This document shows, piece by piece, positions 27,801 to 42,800 of a DNA stretch of 64,000 nucleotides. This DNA is from Mytilus californianus (lineage: Eukaryota > Mollusca > Bivalvia > Mytilida > Mytilidae), in the NCBI RefSeq assembly GCF_021869535.1, contig NW_026262701.1:5471501-5535500 (forward strand). Direction: 5' to 3'. The translations under genes were made by a program, and so were the position numbers. The notes under the pieces were generated by a model that was not told where the DNA came from, ran no database searches, and saw only the letters and a program-made list of their open reading frames with translations. Position 1 is the stretch's first letter; each line of letters starts with the position of its first letter.

Positions 27801-30800
27801 AAAATCAAAAGGATCCCAAAAACTTTTTAAATTTTAATAGTGACCTTGACCTTTGACAAATTAACACCAAAATCAATAGGCTTCTTTCCCTTTCCTATAT
27901 ATTCCATCTGTAAAAATCAAATTCCAACCAAGCATGGGATACTCACAAAGAAACTATTTGTTTCATACACACAGAAGCCTGGAAGGATAGAAGGACAAAG
28001 CCTTAACCATATGCTCCTAAAATATTTCTCTTTAGAAATTATTACCACACAAGAAGATCGAGATTCTATTCTTATTTATGTCAACCATTTCCTGGAGGAA
28101 GGTAACTTTTAGAATACTCACTGGGCTTTTCAAAGTGCCTGTTTTCATCAAGTTCCCTATTTGAAAGATGCCCTTTCCATTAATAGCTTCTGTCTGAGCA
28201 AGGGAGGTAACCTCTACTGATCCATGAGATTTTTTTACAGATTGTAACCATTCAAGTTGTTGTGTGGTGCGAACCTGAAAAGTGAAAAGTTTATTACTTT
28301 AAAATAAAGATACTGTGGTGTATCAGATTATAACAAATAACATTAATATATATGCCTTTGCTGTGATTTAAAAAAGCTGCAAACAATCCCTGTTTGATAC
28401 CACAATTAGATCAATGGTGATGCATATTCCATTGCATTAAAATAAGAAGATGAATAGAGCCTGTTACCATTCACCCAATCTTAGACAATTATATAAAGCA
28501 GTGTTTTAAATTTGCCTAAATAAAGTTTAAGATCCTAAGTGTCTATGTCTGTATATACTTTTACAGGCTGTCATACAGCCAAATCATTTACAATTTATTA
28601 ACTGTGGATTCATTTATTTTTAGGGATACCAATTTTTGTGGATTGAGAAAAACAAGCCCTTAGAAAATGGGTACTTCTTTGTGTTTTAAGTATAATCAAA
28701 AATATCAACAAAAATTGATATGCCACAAATAATTATGAATCCACAGTATCTGACTAAACTGGTTTGGCGACGGCGATCTAATTAACTTCCCTGCATATCA
28801 CTGAGGGCAGACTCAAGTTAATGTGCAACATATCAGAATTTGCATATTAATCCACATTACTAGTCCTCCCCCCCCCAATCCTCCCTATATTATGCTCCTT
28901 ATTCTATATAGGGACTAAGGTGCTATTACTTAAGTGCTTCTTCTTTTGGGGGCCGAACCAAACGCTGAAAAGATACAGTGCAAATGAAAGCATCTGTTTT
29001 ACACTAATCAGAGATCAGTAAGGGGCCCAAGACATGTTAACTGGTTCTTGGTTAAAAGTATAAACTGAACAAACACAGGTTTGGGACAAAGAACCACAGT
29101 TTAATATTTTCTTTGCATATCAATAAAGCAATAAACATAATTACAAACAAAGCAAAATCAAGTTGAAAATCTGTGGTACTCCTAACACAAAGTACATGAT
29201 AACTGTGAGTTCTTTTGAAAACATTACTACTCTACTTATTAACAATATATTATATAAAAGGCTGAAATGACATAGCAAAGTAAAATATATCCTCTAGAGA
29301 GCGGAGGGTGGGAATAAATTATTTCCCAGAAAAATTTGAATGTCTGCTCGAAGCAAGTGTTGCTTTCAGAATAATTATGTGCTTGTGCCTAAAACAAAAG
29401 CCCTGTTAATTAAGCGCTGATTGGTTAATTCAAATGCAATGTTAATTTTGATTGGTTAATTAGTATGATCTCGAAAAAGCAATTAGTAAACGAGATTTCA
29501 CATGCAGCAGTAACTGGGAAACCCCCACACTGATTAGACCAAATAATAGACAGGAATTCCCAATTAAAATTATATGTACAGGCATTGCACAAAAACGTAT
29601 TGTGTATTAATAATCTATTTATACAAAATAGTTCCATTTCTGGAAGAGATTAAATTCCTTTAACTCTGGATTCCCAAAAATGAATCACCAAAATGTATAC
29701 AGGCCCTACTCATCATAATCATCATCATGATCCTTAGAGAACATTATAACATACCAGTTTTTCAGGAAGGTTACAGTTTGATTCAAGTTCCTTCCACACT
29801 TCTTCACATTTTTTTAAGAATAATTCTGTGTCACATTTTTTTTCTAAATTGAAGATGAGTGGAGCATATCCAGTGGTAGCAGAATGTAAACAATTGACCT
29901 TGGCAATTTCATATGGTAACTCCCCAGCTGATATACTGGCCAAGTCTACAAATACTTTTAATTCCTTCAAACCAGCTACGAAATAAAAACAAATATTAAA
30001 GTTTTTTATTTTATAGGATTGAATGGTTTTCAGTTAAACATATCTAACCAAAATATATTATATAATCCTAGTTTTTATATTTTGTTCTTGTGTTGTGCTG
30101 TTCAACCATTGTCCCAGGTATGAGGAGGGTTGGCCCGCCTGCAAAATGTTTAACCCTGCAACATTCTGTATGTGCCTGTCCTAAGGCAGGAGCCTATAAT
30201 TCAGTGGTTGTCATTTGTTGCTGTTTATCATTTTTTTTTTTCCATTTATTGCTTTTAACATAAATCAGGCCTTTAGTTTTCTCATTTGAGTTGTTTTACA
30301 TTTTTCATTTTGGGGCCATTTATATATTGCTATGCTGTATGGGTTTTGCTAGTTGTTGAAACAGTACAGTGATCTACAGTTATTAGCTAGTTTCTGCATC
30401 ATTTGATCTCTGGTGGATAGTTGTCTTATTGGCAATCATACCACATCTTTTTATTTTTATAAATATACTGAAACATTTTGTGTCATTGTTTTGACTTTTG
30501 GGTGAATTTATTATTGATGAGAGATCTTTAATAGTCAGACTCTCTGTAAAATTAATTCACTTCTTTTTTTTTACTCAAGGGGATGTTAAATAGAAAACTG
30601 TCTATTGTTGAACACTATATGTTAACCTCTAGATGTATTTTGAATATTAAGTGTAGTTGGGTTACTGTCTCATGTTTACCATATATATTTTTTTATTTAC
30701 TATTTTGTTCCTCTCAGCAATTAATTTCTAAAGAGAAAGTACAAAGAATTACTAAATATTGAGATGGCAGCAAAAAATTTCAAAATTCAGTTAAACACCT

Positions 30801-33800
30801 ATCATGGGGGAAATCCCCCATAAATCATGAAGGTTGGCAGGTCTGGTTGCTTGCCAAAATAGTACACAGATTTCAAGTCCTGTGTTCCAAGTTTTATCCC
30901 TTTTAATTCAACACTGATGGGATACTTTGATTTTCATGTTTTAACCTTGTTATTATCAACATACATGAGAATGTCACTATCAAACTACTATTACCTGGCA
31001 TAGATTCTGTTAGCCAATCAACAAGTGGTTTACATTTGATAAATGCCTTAAGACATTCGGCCCTTTCATTAGTAACTTCCCCAAGTATAGAGCAAGTAGC
31101 TAGTAGATTGTTATCCAGTTTCCTCATGCTAGTATCAGCACCACCAGTCTATATTAATTGAAAATTAAAATAAATTAGAAATTTTTTATTCAATTTGAAA
31201 GCATGTATACTCTCTTTAATCAAAAGGTGTTAATTTTTTTGTATGGATGAATGTATTGGTTTCACTAATGTGATGTTTTTCCACAAAGTAACAGTCCAAA
31301 TGAACACATGTCATCTTACCTAGACACATAATCCTAACTTTGACCAGACTTTGCTCTTACTGGTAATTGCCACATGGTAACTCATTTTCTTGTTTTTACC
31401 AGTTCAAGCAAACACACAACATACCCCACTCAAGGCATACACACTTTCATAAGACCACTGGATGGTTTCAATTTTAGAAGTGCATGAGCATTATAAATGA
31501 ATCTGATCCAAAGATAAATAAGACCAAATGTCATTTTAAAAATATCTTATTATATATTGTTTCACTTGTAACTTTGTTTTGCTGTATAAAGTTGGTAACG
31601 TCACAGTACCCAAATTGCACCGAGTACCCAAATTGTACCTATTCAACGAAAATAGATGAGGAAATCTTACAAGTTTGCTTTGAGACAAAACAATTTGTAT
31701 TTTTAAGATTTGACATTATACACGTCTTTCAACATATGTGAATGTATCTAAATATACATTAAACATTCACAGTATATATCAACAGATGAAGCATTCACTG
31801 GAAAAAGTTAAACTACGGAAACGTCACCATGCGACGTTCACAAAAAGTCATCTTTTAAAAATGAGCAAATAAAATAGGTTACAAGCATCCATTTCTTAAA
31901 TAAACTGTTATCACAGAGATATGTCTCGCCTTTTTGTAATTTTGATAATGCAAATGTTGAAATTAAAATAGCAATACTTTAACATGTAAGTTATGCAAAT
32001 ATTCAAAGTCGATGAACCATGACTGAAGGTACATGGCTAAACAATCTCCATGGAATGAGATGTGCCAATGCTAATACAACTGCATACCAAATACCATTGA
32101 CTTATTATAAGTTGTTCCCTTTAAACAAACCTAAACACAAACATTAACTTGTAAACTATGTAAAAGTTTCAAAGTCAATGAACCATGATCAGGGGTGGGG
32201 CTATATAATCTCCATGGAAACGATACTTGCCAATGCCAATAAATTTGCATACCAAATATCATTGACTTAACATTAGCAGTTCATCTTAAACTGATCTAAT
32301 CACAAACTAATACATATAAAGTAAGCAAAAGTTTCAAAGTAAATAGACCATGACTGAGGGGGCGGGGCCAAATATTCTCCATGGAAATGAGATGTGCTAA
32401 TTGCTTATACAACTGAACACCAATTAACATTGGCCTACCACTAATGGTTCCCCTTGAACTGACCTAATCACAAACTAATACATGTTAACCTAGCAAAATT
32501 TTCAAAGTCTATAGACCATGACTAAGGGGGCGGAGCCAAATAATCTCCATGGAAATGAGATATGCCAATGCGTATACAACTGCATACCAAATATCATTGA
32601 CCTACCACTAGTGGTTCCCCATAAATTGACCTTATCACAAACTAATACATTGTTGAAGCCACCACTGCCGTTGCCGCCGCCAACGCCGGAAACAGCATAC
32701 CTATGTCTCGCTTTTTGACTACGTCAAGGAGAGACAAAAATGAATACTAAGCATAGACTAATGTCAAATTGTTCTAAATATTTGAAGAAATAAATCAAAA
32801 ACATCTGTTATTCGATTTTTAAGGATGTGAATTTAAGCATGGATGCAATTTGGGTACTCCTTATTACAGAATCATGGATAGTTTGCAGGTCGGTTCAAAC
32901 CCATTTAACTATGTTTTAATATGGATTCAAAATTAAACTGGTGGAATTATATAGTAAATAAGGATACATCTTCAAAATAAACCAATAATGGAAACTTTGT
33001 CTGGATCATAAAAAACGTAGGTGAAAAAACTGTCAAAATATGTGCAATTTGGGTACCCTCACGTTATATAGGTAGTGAGACATTTCAAAATATTTTTCAA
33101 ATTTTTTATCGAAACTACAAGATTATATTGTCATATGTTTTTCATTTTGTGTTATTAAAATAATACAATGAGACTGTCTTAAAAACATAAATAGAAGAAA
33201 GTACAAATTTTACAATCTATGGTTTGACCTGGCCTGGAATCGAATAAACTTCCACAATTCAAGGTGAATATGCTACCTCAAGACCACAAAGGCATTTCTC
33301 TGCATGACTGAAAATTTGTTTATACAGCATAAGGCAAATTTAATCAGACAGGGTTCAGACTGTTGGATCATTAAATATATCTAAAGTATTTAACTATTTG
33401 TTTTGATTTTGATCTTCCAAACTAAACTTACCAATCCAATTATATCCTGAATCTGAGTAAAATTCCCTTTCAATTCATATACAGTCACTACCTCCATAAT
33501 AGCTGTTGCTCCGTATAAACAGCTTTTCAAATCTCTGTGCTTTTCTATCTGAAACAGCCTCTCTTTGATCCAATTTGTATTTTCTACATTTTCAAAGCTT
33601 TCAATATTTAAAAATTCTTTTCTCAAACTGTTAGTATTTCCTGCAATTTCTTTGAACCACTTTTCAAAATCTGAGAACAACATGTCTCCTGTTTTCAACT
33701 GGTTACACAAATTTGTCCATAATTCAAAGGATGGTTGCCAAATCTTTCCAAAGATTTCATTCACTGGTAGAAGTTTTCCAGTCTTCTTTTCCAATTCTAT

Positions 33801-36800
33801 TCCCTTCTTTTCCCAAATTCTCAAGAAAAGATATCCTTTACAGCATTTGAGAATTTTGGGGACTATTTCCAATTCTTCAGAACTGAGTTCAAACACAATT
33901 ACTACCGGCTTATAATGTTCTACACCTTTCAAATGTTCTAAATTCCTAGTCTGAACAAGTGTATTGAGAATAACCATATCTGTATTGCTGAATTCTTTGA
34001 GTTTGGTTTCCAACAGGCCAGCATCAGCTGTGTTTATTTTAATAAAATAATGGGTTCATAAAAAAAAAAGGTTAAAATACTTTCAAAACTTGTGTATCAT
34101 TTAAGACTAGATGCTGACATCTAAATATGCTATGATTTTATGGGATTGTTACCTTACTGTCTCATTGATATTTACCCCTTGTCAATGTTTACTGATTTTC
34201 AATACTTGTATTACTCATCTAGGTCAATAAGGTTTAGAGGTTAAATTGTAATTTGCTGTGAATAAGCTAAATGGCACATATGAAAACGTTCATTTCTTTA
34301 AACTTATTTAGGAGCTATTCATACTAATGATCAAAAGTGAAATTAGCAAATACTGTATAGAATATAGCAACAAACCTCTGCAATGCTTGCTGTAGTAAAC
34401 AAATTCTTGGACAGTCTGAAAAGTTGTCTTGAATGTCTCATATTCTTTTATTCTCAGATTCATGATCTCCAATATGCTATCTGTATCATCAATTTTTATG
34501 GCAATAAGTAATTTCTGGAAACTATTCCATTTATTTGACAAGTTCATCAAATCTTTAATTACAATATTTCCTTTGAACAACTGTTGAATAAAATCCAGAA
34601 TAATTGCTTTAAACTTCTCCAGCAAGCCTTGACAATAATCACTCAACACATTTGGACTGTCACCTGAAAATGATGTGAATAAATCTATGAAAAGATAAAA
34701 TGTATCCTGTAAAAAAATCAGTAAGTACATTGTTGTACTTACATCATTGGCATCAATGAAATATGGAAATTTTTAACCCAAATAATTCTGTTGTTATATT
34801 CCAGTGATCTATGATTACTACATTAACGCCTGAATGCACAGACCATCAAAAATCTTCAATATATCATTTTGAATTAGCTTGGGACTTACCTCTCTCAATA
34901 TAATTGAGCTGAATGGTCACCAATCAAAATTCAGGATTCGTGAAGAGTTTTTATCGTGTTAAGAATTCAGGCCCTCACGAGTAGGAGAGATCGATTACGG
35001 GGAGGGACTGAATTATTAGGGTTAGGATAGTTTGAGACAAGAAATTCATTTGCAAGACTTTTCATCTTAAGGAAGGAAACTATGTGATTTGTCCTAATAA
35101 AACAACTGTTTTTACAAGAACAGAATATTTTTGTTTGATTCATTTTTAAAAAAATTACACATATAAGGGGAGATCACTTAAGATATTCTAATTTCATAAA
35201 GGAATTAAAAGTAAAGGGTTGGGTCCCTTCTTTGCCCTATTATGAAGTCATTATTTCCAAATAAAGTGTCTCAAGTTGATGAATTAATGTGTGAGAAAGT
35301 GAAATAGAAGTTTTTGTCAAATTTACATTTACACCAAAAAATTTTATTCATATTTTCATACAAAGAAGAGTGTAAAGTATAGAATTTCATCGATCTGCTG
35401 ACTCATATACTTACAGTACAACTCCATATATGTTGGGAAAGGTCCCCATGTAATGGCATGATCCACTGCTTCATGGAAGTTATCTAGCTTTTTTACATCC
35501 CAGCTGGTTTCAAACACATTGGATAGAAGCTCTCCCAAACGCAAGTTACATCTTTCATCATGAATATTTTTGAACTTAAAATGACTACACCTACCTACTG
35601 CCTGAAATAGTATACAATATGACAAACCAGACTTCAGTGATTTTATATAAATAGATTTAAAACATTTTAAAAACAGACCAATCAACAGGGACCAAAAATT
35701 ATAACTTATAGTTATTTGTGAGGTTCCAGTAGGATACCTCCCTTAAGTCACAAGGTCACATTTAAAAATTGCCTCAGGTCACCAGGTCACTTATAAGCAA
35801 ACTAAATAGTTCTTTGTTGATCTGATTCTCTATTTGGAACATTTTTAAAGGTTACAGGTCTTTTTAAATGAGATGTCATGTTGCAAGGTCGTCTGCCAAA
35901 CCCCCAAGATTTTGACCATGTTGGAGCTACATATACATATCAAAAATTTGGCTCATTTTTGTCGAGCCTTCGACTTTAGTCGAAAAAGTGAGACATAGCG
36001 ATCCTACATTCCGTCGGCGTCGTCGTCGGCGGCGTCCACAAATATTCACTCTGTGGTTAAAGTTTTTGAAATTTTAATAACTTTCTTTAACTATCCTGGA
36101 TTTCTACCAAACTTGGACAGAAGCTTGTTTATGATCATAAGATAGTATCCAGAAGTAAATTTTGTAAAAATAAAATTCCATTTTTTCCGTATTTTACTTA
36201 TAAGTGGACTTAGTTTTTCTGCCAGGAAATATTACATTCACTCTGTGGTTAAAGTTTTTAAAATTTTAATAACTTTCTTAAACTATCCTGGGTTTCTACC
36301 AAACTTGGACAGAAGCTTGTTTATGATCATAAGATAGTATCCAGAAGTAAATTTTGTAAAAAAAAAAATCCATTTTTTCCTTATTTTACTTTTAACTGGA
36401 CTTAGATTTTCTGCCAGGAAACAACATTCACTCTGTGGTTAAAGTTTTTAAAATTTTAATAACTTTCTTATACTATTTTGGATTTGTACCAAACTTGGAC
36501 AGACGCTTGTTTATAATCAAAAGCTAATATCTAGAAGGAAATTTTGTAAAAAAATAAATCCTTGTTTTTCCGTATTTTACTTTTAAATGGACTTAGATTT
36601 TCTGCCAGGAAACAACACATTCACTCTGTGGTTAAAGTTTTTAAAATTTTAATAACTTTCTTATACTATTTTGGATTTGTACGAAACTTCGACAGAAGCT
36701 TGTTTATGATCAAATGCTAGTATCTAGAAGGAAATTTTGTTTTCTTCCAGTTAACATTACATTTCAGTCTGCAGTTAAAGTTTTTAAACATTTATTAGAT

Positions 36801-39800
36801 TCATAAACTATCCTGGATTTTTACCAAACTTGGACAGAAGCTTCTTACAATCAAAAGATAGTTTCAAGAGGAATATTTTTATTGATTTACTTCCTCATTT
36901 TTGTTGAGCCTGCGATTAACAGAAAAAGTAGGCGAGACACTGGGTTCCGCGGAACCCTTACGAATTTTTGATACTTTACATTGCAACTAAACTACATCTT
37001 AGAGCAACTGACAAACCTGAAAAGAACAAATTAAATAGACAATCAAATTCAGATGACTTAATTTACGTTAGAGGAAGATCAGATGTCTTCTGCAATCTTG
37101 GATTCTTGAAACTAAGCGGTCTGCATCTCTAATGCATTATACAAATTTTGAGACAATTCATTTGTAAGACTTTTCATTTCAATGAAGAAAATTGTAGGAT
37201 TGATTATATTACTACCACTGTTTTAACTAATACACAATATTTTTGTTTGATGTAAACAAATTCTCACTTACTTATTTAAGGGGAGATAAGTTGGATAATT
37301 AAGTTTTAAAAAGGGATGCATAAGAAAATTTACCTAGTTTTGTTTTTTTTTTGCCAGAAAATGAGTAATATAGACAAAAACTTAGATAATAAATTTCAAT
37401 GTTCAAAGATGTAAACACAGTTTCTTGCAATGTTATTTACATTTATATGTACTATATTGATGTGTTTTATGAGGGCTTCTAAAAAAATATTTGAGCCAGT
37501 CGAACATTTTTTTGTCTTATTCTGATTTTAATCTCATAAGACTTCGTAACAAAAGGCTAATAACTGCCTTACACTCTTTAATTGTGCAAAATTACGCTGT
37601 CAACAACTACACTTTCATTTTTATAATGCACATTTTCCTAATACGGGATGCTGACTTGACAATGGTAAAACACGGACCAGAGAGATACGTAAAATCTGTT
37701 TACAAAGCACGATTGAATTTAAGTAGCTCTTGCAACGTTATTTCTTTAAATAGTCAAAATGAAGGTTAGATAAAGGTATCAAAGATAATTTTAGCATTTT
37801 TGTAAAAATTAGGATGCATAATAAAATCTCACACCTGCACACATGTGTACATACATGTTTACTAGATCAAACAACGTGGTTCTTAAGATTTTTCGCTTAA
37901 AACTTTTATTATTTACTTTCTAAATTTTTCATCAAATCATATTATAAACGTATTTCTGATAATCTTAACCATTTTGAATAAATTAATTAGATGCAAAATT
38001 TAAGAAAATAACTTTAAATAGACAGATCAATATAAGGTACATAATAGTTTACCTGTCGCCTGATTAGGTAAATTTCAGCTGTCAGAGAACTAATTAACCT
38101 TAAGGGCATACGATACAGTTACAGGGGAGGTAATGACGTTGCTAACGTAAAATGTTATTTTGGCGACGTCAAACTGTGACATATCGGTAAAAATTGTATT
38201 TTTCGACTGATTTTTATCATTCAAACTGATTTAACTTGAAAACGAGTTCATGGACCCCTCTTTTTTAAAATGACATTCGGTTTGATTACGTATGAAGATT
38301 ATTTGTACCAATTTTCATGAAAAAGTCAATAATGGAATTTTTTTAAATTTGATAAATATATAGCAAAAAATGACGTTATTTTCAACATTCATGAACATTT
38401 GATGAATTTGAGTTATTTCTTAACAAAAGATTTCATAAATTCATAGGATACTTATATTAAACAGAAATTACAAATAATTTAACAAAAAACAGCTTGTGTT
38501 TATCTTTTAAAACAAAAAAGTTATGCATTTCTGTCGGAAGGAAAAATACGTCCACAAATCCGAATTTTGAGCAAATATATGAAATTTCAAACTCATTTTA
38601 CTCAAAAAGTAGCACATGAAGGTATATTTTTTATTACATATTTGATTTAATCAGGTAAAAAATAGCCTATTTGCAAATTTTCATCAAATTTTCATAATGG
38701 GATCAAAACTGTATTGTATGCCCTTAATTGTAATGAGAGAGTATTAAAGAAGGGTTTGTTTTGATAGTACTTATTCTTCATGTCACTTTTATGGCCAGAT
38801 ATGTGTGGTTGTTTAAGGCAAAAGGTCAGGTCAAAAAGATTGCATAAACTTCTATTTTTTTCTCTGAATTATGTTAAAAATGGCAAACCCACGTTAAATG
38901 TCCAGTTCAGGTTCGGCACAACAAGTCAAAAATATAATTTACTGGTCAAGTCAAGACAATACGACCATTTTGGTATTATAATTATATAATAATTATAGAT
39001 TTAAAAAAAATCAAACTGTATTAGAATCTTATATGAAAGTATTTTGTTAAACAGCAAGGAGTGCAATTAAGAATTAATAGTGTTAAAAAAAAAAAAGAAA
39101 GCAAGTTCAGTTTTTCACATAAAATTCTTATTGTTTATTTCTTTCTATTCATGCATAAGCGTTTTTTCCATGTATAATCTTTACAAAATCTGTAACTAGA
39201 AAGAAAGCTCTGTAACCCATAATACTGATATTGAATTATTAAAAACATCATGATATAATCTTCATTATGGCAAAGTATTAAAGAATTCTGTTGATTTTGT
39301 ATATTGATGATAAAACAAAGCTTTAAATCTAAATTCATGTTTGTGTGCAAACATACATTTAGAGCAACTTTAAGGAGAATCTCTTGCACTACTCCCTCAA
39401 ATGAGTCAGTGTGTAAACAGTAGATCTCAATCAGTTCTTCTTCTGATCCCTGAAATAATACAAAATATAATATAAATAAGAAGATGTGGTATGACTGCCA
39501 ATGAGACAACTCTCCATCCAAGTCACAATGTATAAAAAGTCAACAATTATAGGTCAAAGGCAGGCCTTCAACACGGAGCCTTGGCTCACACCAAACAGCA
39601 AAATATAAACTTTAATATAGAGGAGCTTGATAATATTGGAATGTGCAATTGATAGTCAGAGTCATACTCTACTGGTTAACTCTCACTGCAAAAATGTAAA
39701 AAAAAAAATCAAAATTTAAGGGCCAATTCTAATCCTTTGTGAACTTACTCCTTTTTAAATATATGTTATAATAATCATTACAATTTCTTTTCAGCAGATT

Positions 39801-42800
39801 TCTTTCAATCTGAAGGTTTCACAAATTCAACAATTATAAAAAGTGATAGGTAGTTCAAATAATTACCCTCTTTTGAAGGATACTCCGTAAACTATCTGCT
39901 AGTTCTTTTATATATGAGTCTTTTATCCTGCCATTCGGTATTTTCAAAGATAATGCTGCATTCCATTTCTGAAGAAAAAAAATACAATCTTATGTATCAA
40001 AAGTTGTTATAATACCTATTTCCTGCAATTAAATTAGAAATTAAAGTAAAGATCAAAGTAGGCAAACAGTTTTCAAATATAAGTTCCTACCAACTAAACA
40101 ATTATATGAAGAGCATGAAGACTTTAAATATATATAGATACATGTATATATATCATCTAATCAGTTTTTATGTCTTAATTTGACATGGAACATCATGGTC
40201 AAGCTATGCCATTTATGTTTACTCCAATATTCTTTTAAATAACACCTAAGCAATTGCTGTGATATAATTTGCACGTAAAATGTTTGATGTACAGTTGGTT
40301 TTAGGTAAATAATTGTCATTAAATACATTGTTTTCTCTAGGAATATGGAATAAAACAATTACTGTCTTTTGTTTCGGTAAATATGTGGTTTAATTGACTT
40401 TTGAAAACTGATATTCACTGAGGCCACTTTATTCTAAAAAATATTAAACTCATTGACATTTTTTTATCTTCATCAGTTTTACCTTCATATATTCCAGTTC
40501 TTTGTATGTAAATTCTTCTCCCGCTAACCATGCAACAATTTTTAGTCTTAATTCATGAAATTTTGTTAAGTGTTCATCCTTGGTCATACTAAGTTCTTTA
40601 TATTCATTTCTGTTTGGATTAAGCTTTTCCTGGATTTTATGAAATCTATCTACAGCTGTCAAAAACACCTCTGCTGCTGATAGATGAATTTCTCGATTTC
40701 CGCTTTGAGGGAATCTTAAACTTTCTGCAAGAAGGTCAGCTGCAATCTTATATATCATAAACCACTTTATCAAACCATTTGAGGACCTGTAATGAAAGGG
40801 AAATATTATCATAACTTTTAAACAAAATAAAAAAAAAAACAATTAAAAAAAAGATGAAATACATTTATTTTAAATAGTGCCTTTTATGTTATATCTTGAA
40901 ATTCTTATTGTTTTCCAAATGGTCCTCTCTGTGTTAAAATCAAAGTGATGGAAATCACTCATGGAAAGATTAGAAGAGTAGTTTCAAATTATATATATAA
41001 GTATGGTGTGGACAAATAGAGAACATTAATCTTAGGATACATTAAGAGACCCCCTCCCTTATACAGGCATCCACCCTAGGCCACGCAGCACCCGATGACA
41101 TATGTAGATATCATAAGATGCAATGTGAAGGAGCATATATCAATGCCAGGACACAGCATTACTTCTTCTTTGCCTCCCTGCCAACACTTGATGTTTCTTG
41201 AACTTATACATCAAGGTTGGATACACCACACCGGTAACCGGCATGGATACAGTGTAACAAGTATAACATAAAGTAATGGTGAAATAATATATAAATGTAA
41301 ACAAAGACAGGTTTGGGAAAAACTAACCACAGTTTATTAAGCATAGTTAAAATTTCAAATAAGGCAAGAAATATACAATACATGTACAAATGTATATGCA
41401 TGATAAACAAAATTTTAAAACATGAATAACTGAAAGTGTAAGTCAAACTGTGGTTCTCCAATTAAAGTATCCCAAACCTGTAGCAATCAAATAATACGAA
41501 ACTAAAGAATGTACAAATGCTTCTACAATACATGTATCTATATTAATACTGTATTTTCAAACAAATACTTCCATTAATATAGCACTATTGCAGACATTTG
41601 CATTTCCTACAGGTCTTTAGAAGGAAAAGCACTTTTTTAGTAGATAAAATGAGCTAAATATGAATTAATGAGAGTGGGTCAACAATTTTGTTGAAATTGC
41701 AATTAATATCTTAACCAATTAATGTTCCCGGTTACATGTTTCACCTTTTACATTTTATCTATAGAAACACAAGAAAATACCAAATAAAGTTTATCAAGTA
41801 TCCTTGTAGGACATGGGACCAACAGATAACCTTGAAACTAAGATCTTTATTGTCTCCAAAAATTAATTTAAAAAGGTTGTTTTGGGGACATTTTGTAAGT
41901 TGAAACATAGGTATAATATTTTTCTCCTTTAAGAATTGCATTTTAAAAACAATTATGATTATACGACCCTGAACATTAAAAGTTATAGGGTGTATTTTAA
42001 TTCAATTTATAATTTAATATTTTTCAGAAAAGGGCATTTCAAATTAAATAAAATGCTTCGCTGAGCGCAGCCTGATACGTTCGCAGAGGTCAAACCCTGA
42101 ACAGTTTGGGCAAATTTGGACACAATATTCAAGTTTGATATTGTCTGAATTTGGATTGTGATCAAATTTTTGACATAATATAGGTTTCTGACACAAAATA
42201 AATGTGGTCAAAGATCTTACAAATCTATTGCGCAACACTGTGCAATTGAAGATTTCTTCTTGAAACTTTTCAACAATTCAAAATTTGAAAAATTTTGAAA
42301 AAAATATGAATCCCTTAAAAAAATTGGAAAAAAAATCCCCCCCCCCCCCCCCAACTTTTTGAAACCCCCCTTGGAGCAATAACCCAAAAACTCAATCCCA
42401 GCCTTTCCTTTGTAGTATGGAACATTGTAGTATTATTTCAGAGAGATCCATACACTTAAACACAAGTTATTGTCTGGAAACTAAGAAAAATGCTTGTTTT
42501 TGGCCCTTTTTGGCCCCTAATTCCTACATGTTTGGGGCAATTAACCCCAAACTCAATCACAGCCTTCCCTTTGTTATATGGAACCTTGTGGTACAATGTC
42601 AGAGAGATCCATACACTTACAAACAAGTTATTGTCTGGAAACTAGAAAAATGCTTGTTTTTGGCCCCTTTTTGGCCCTTAATTCCTAAACTGTTGGCCCC
42701 ATAACCCCTTGAATGAATCCCAACCTTTTACTTGTGGTATTAAACATTGTGGTACAATTTCGGAGCAATCAAAATACTTATACACAAGTTATTATCCTGA

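Noticed and set aside
36960..37020. Possible exon after ttttcag on the minus strand
   Set aside because: A stop codon occurs within a few codons and no suitable donor follows.
42339..42360. Poly-C run
   Set aside because: Simple sequence within the family D 5' region (also present, shorter, in copy 3); no further meaning inferred.
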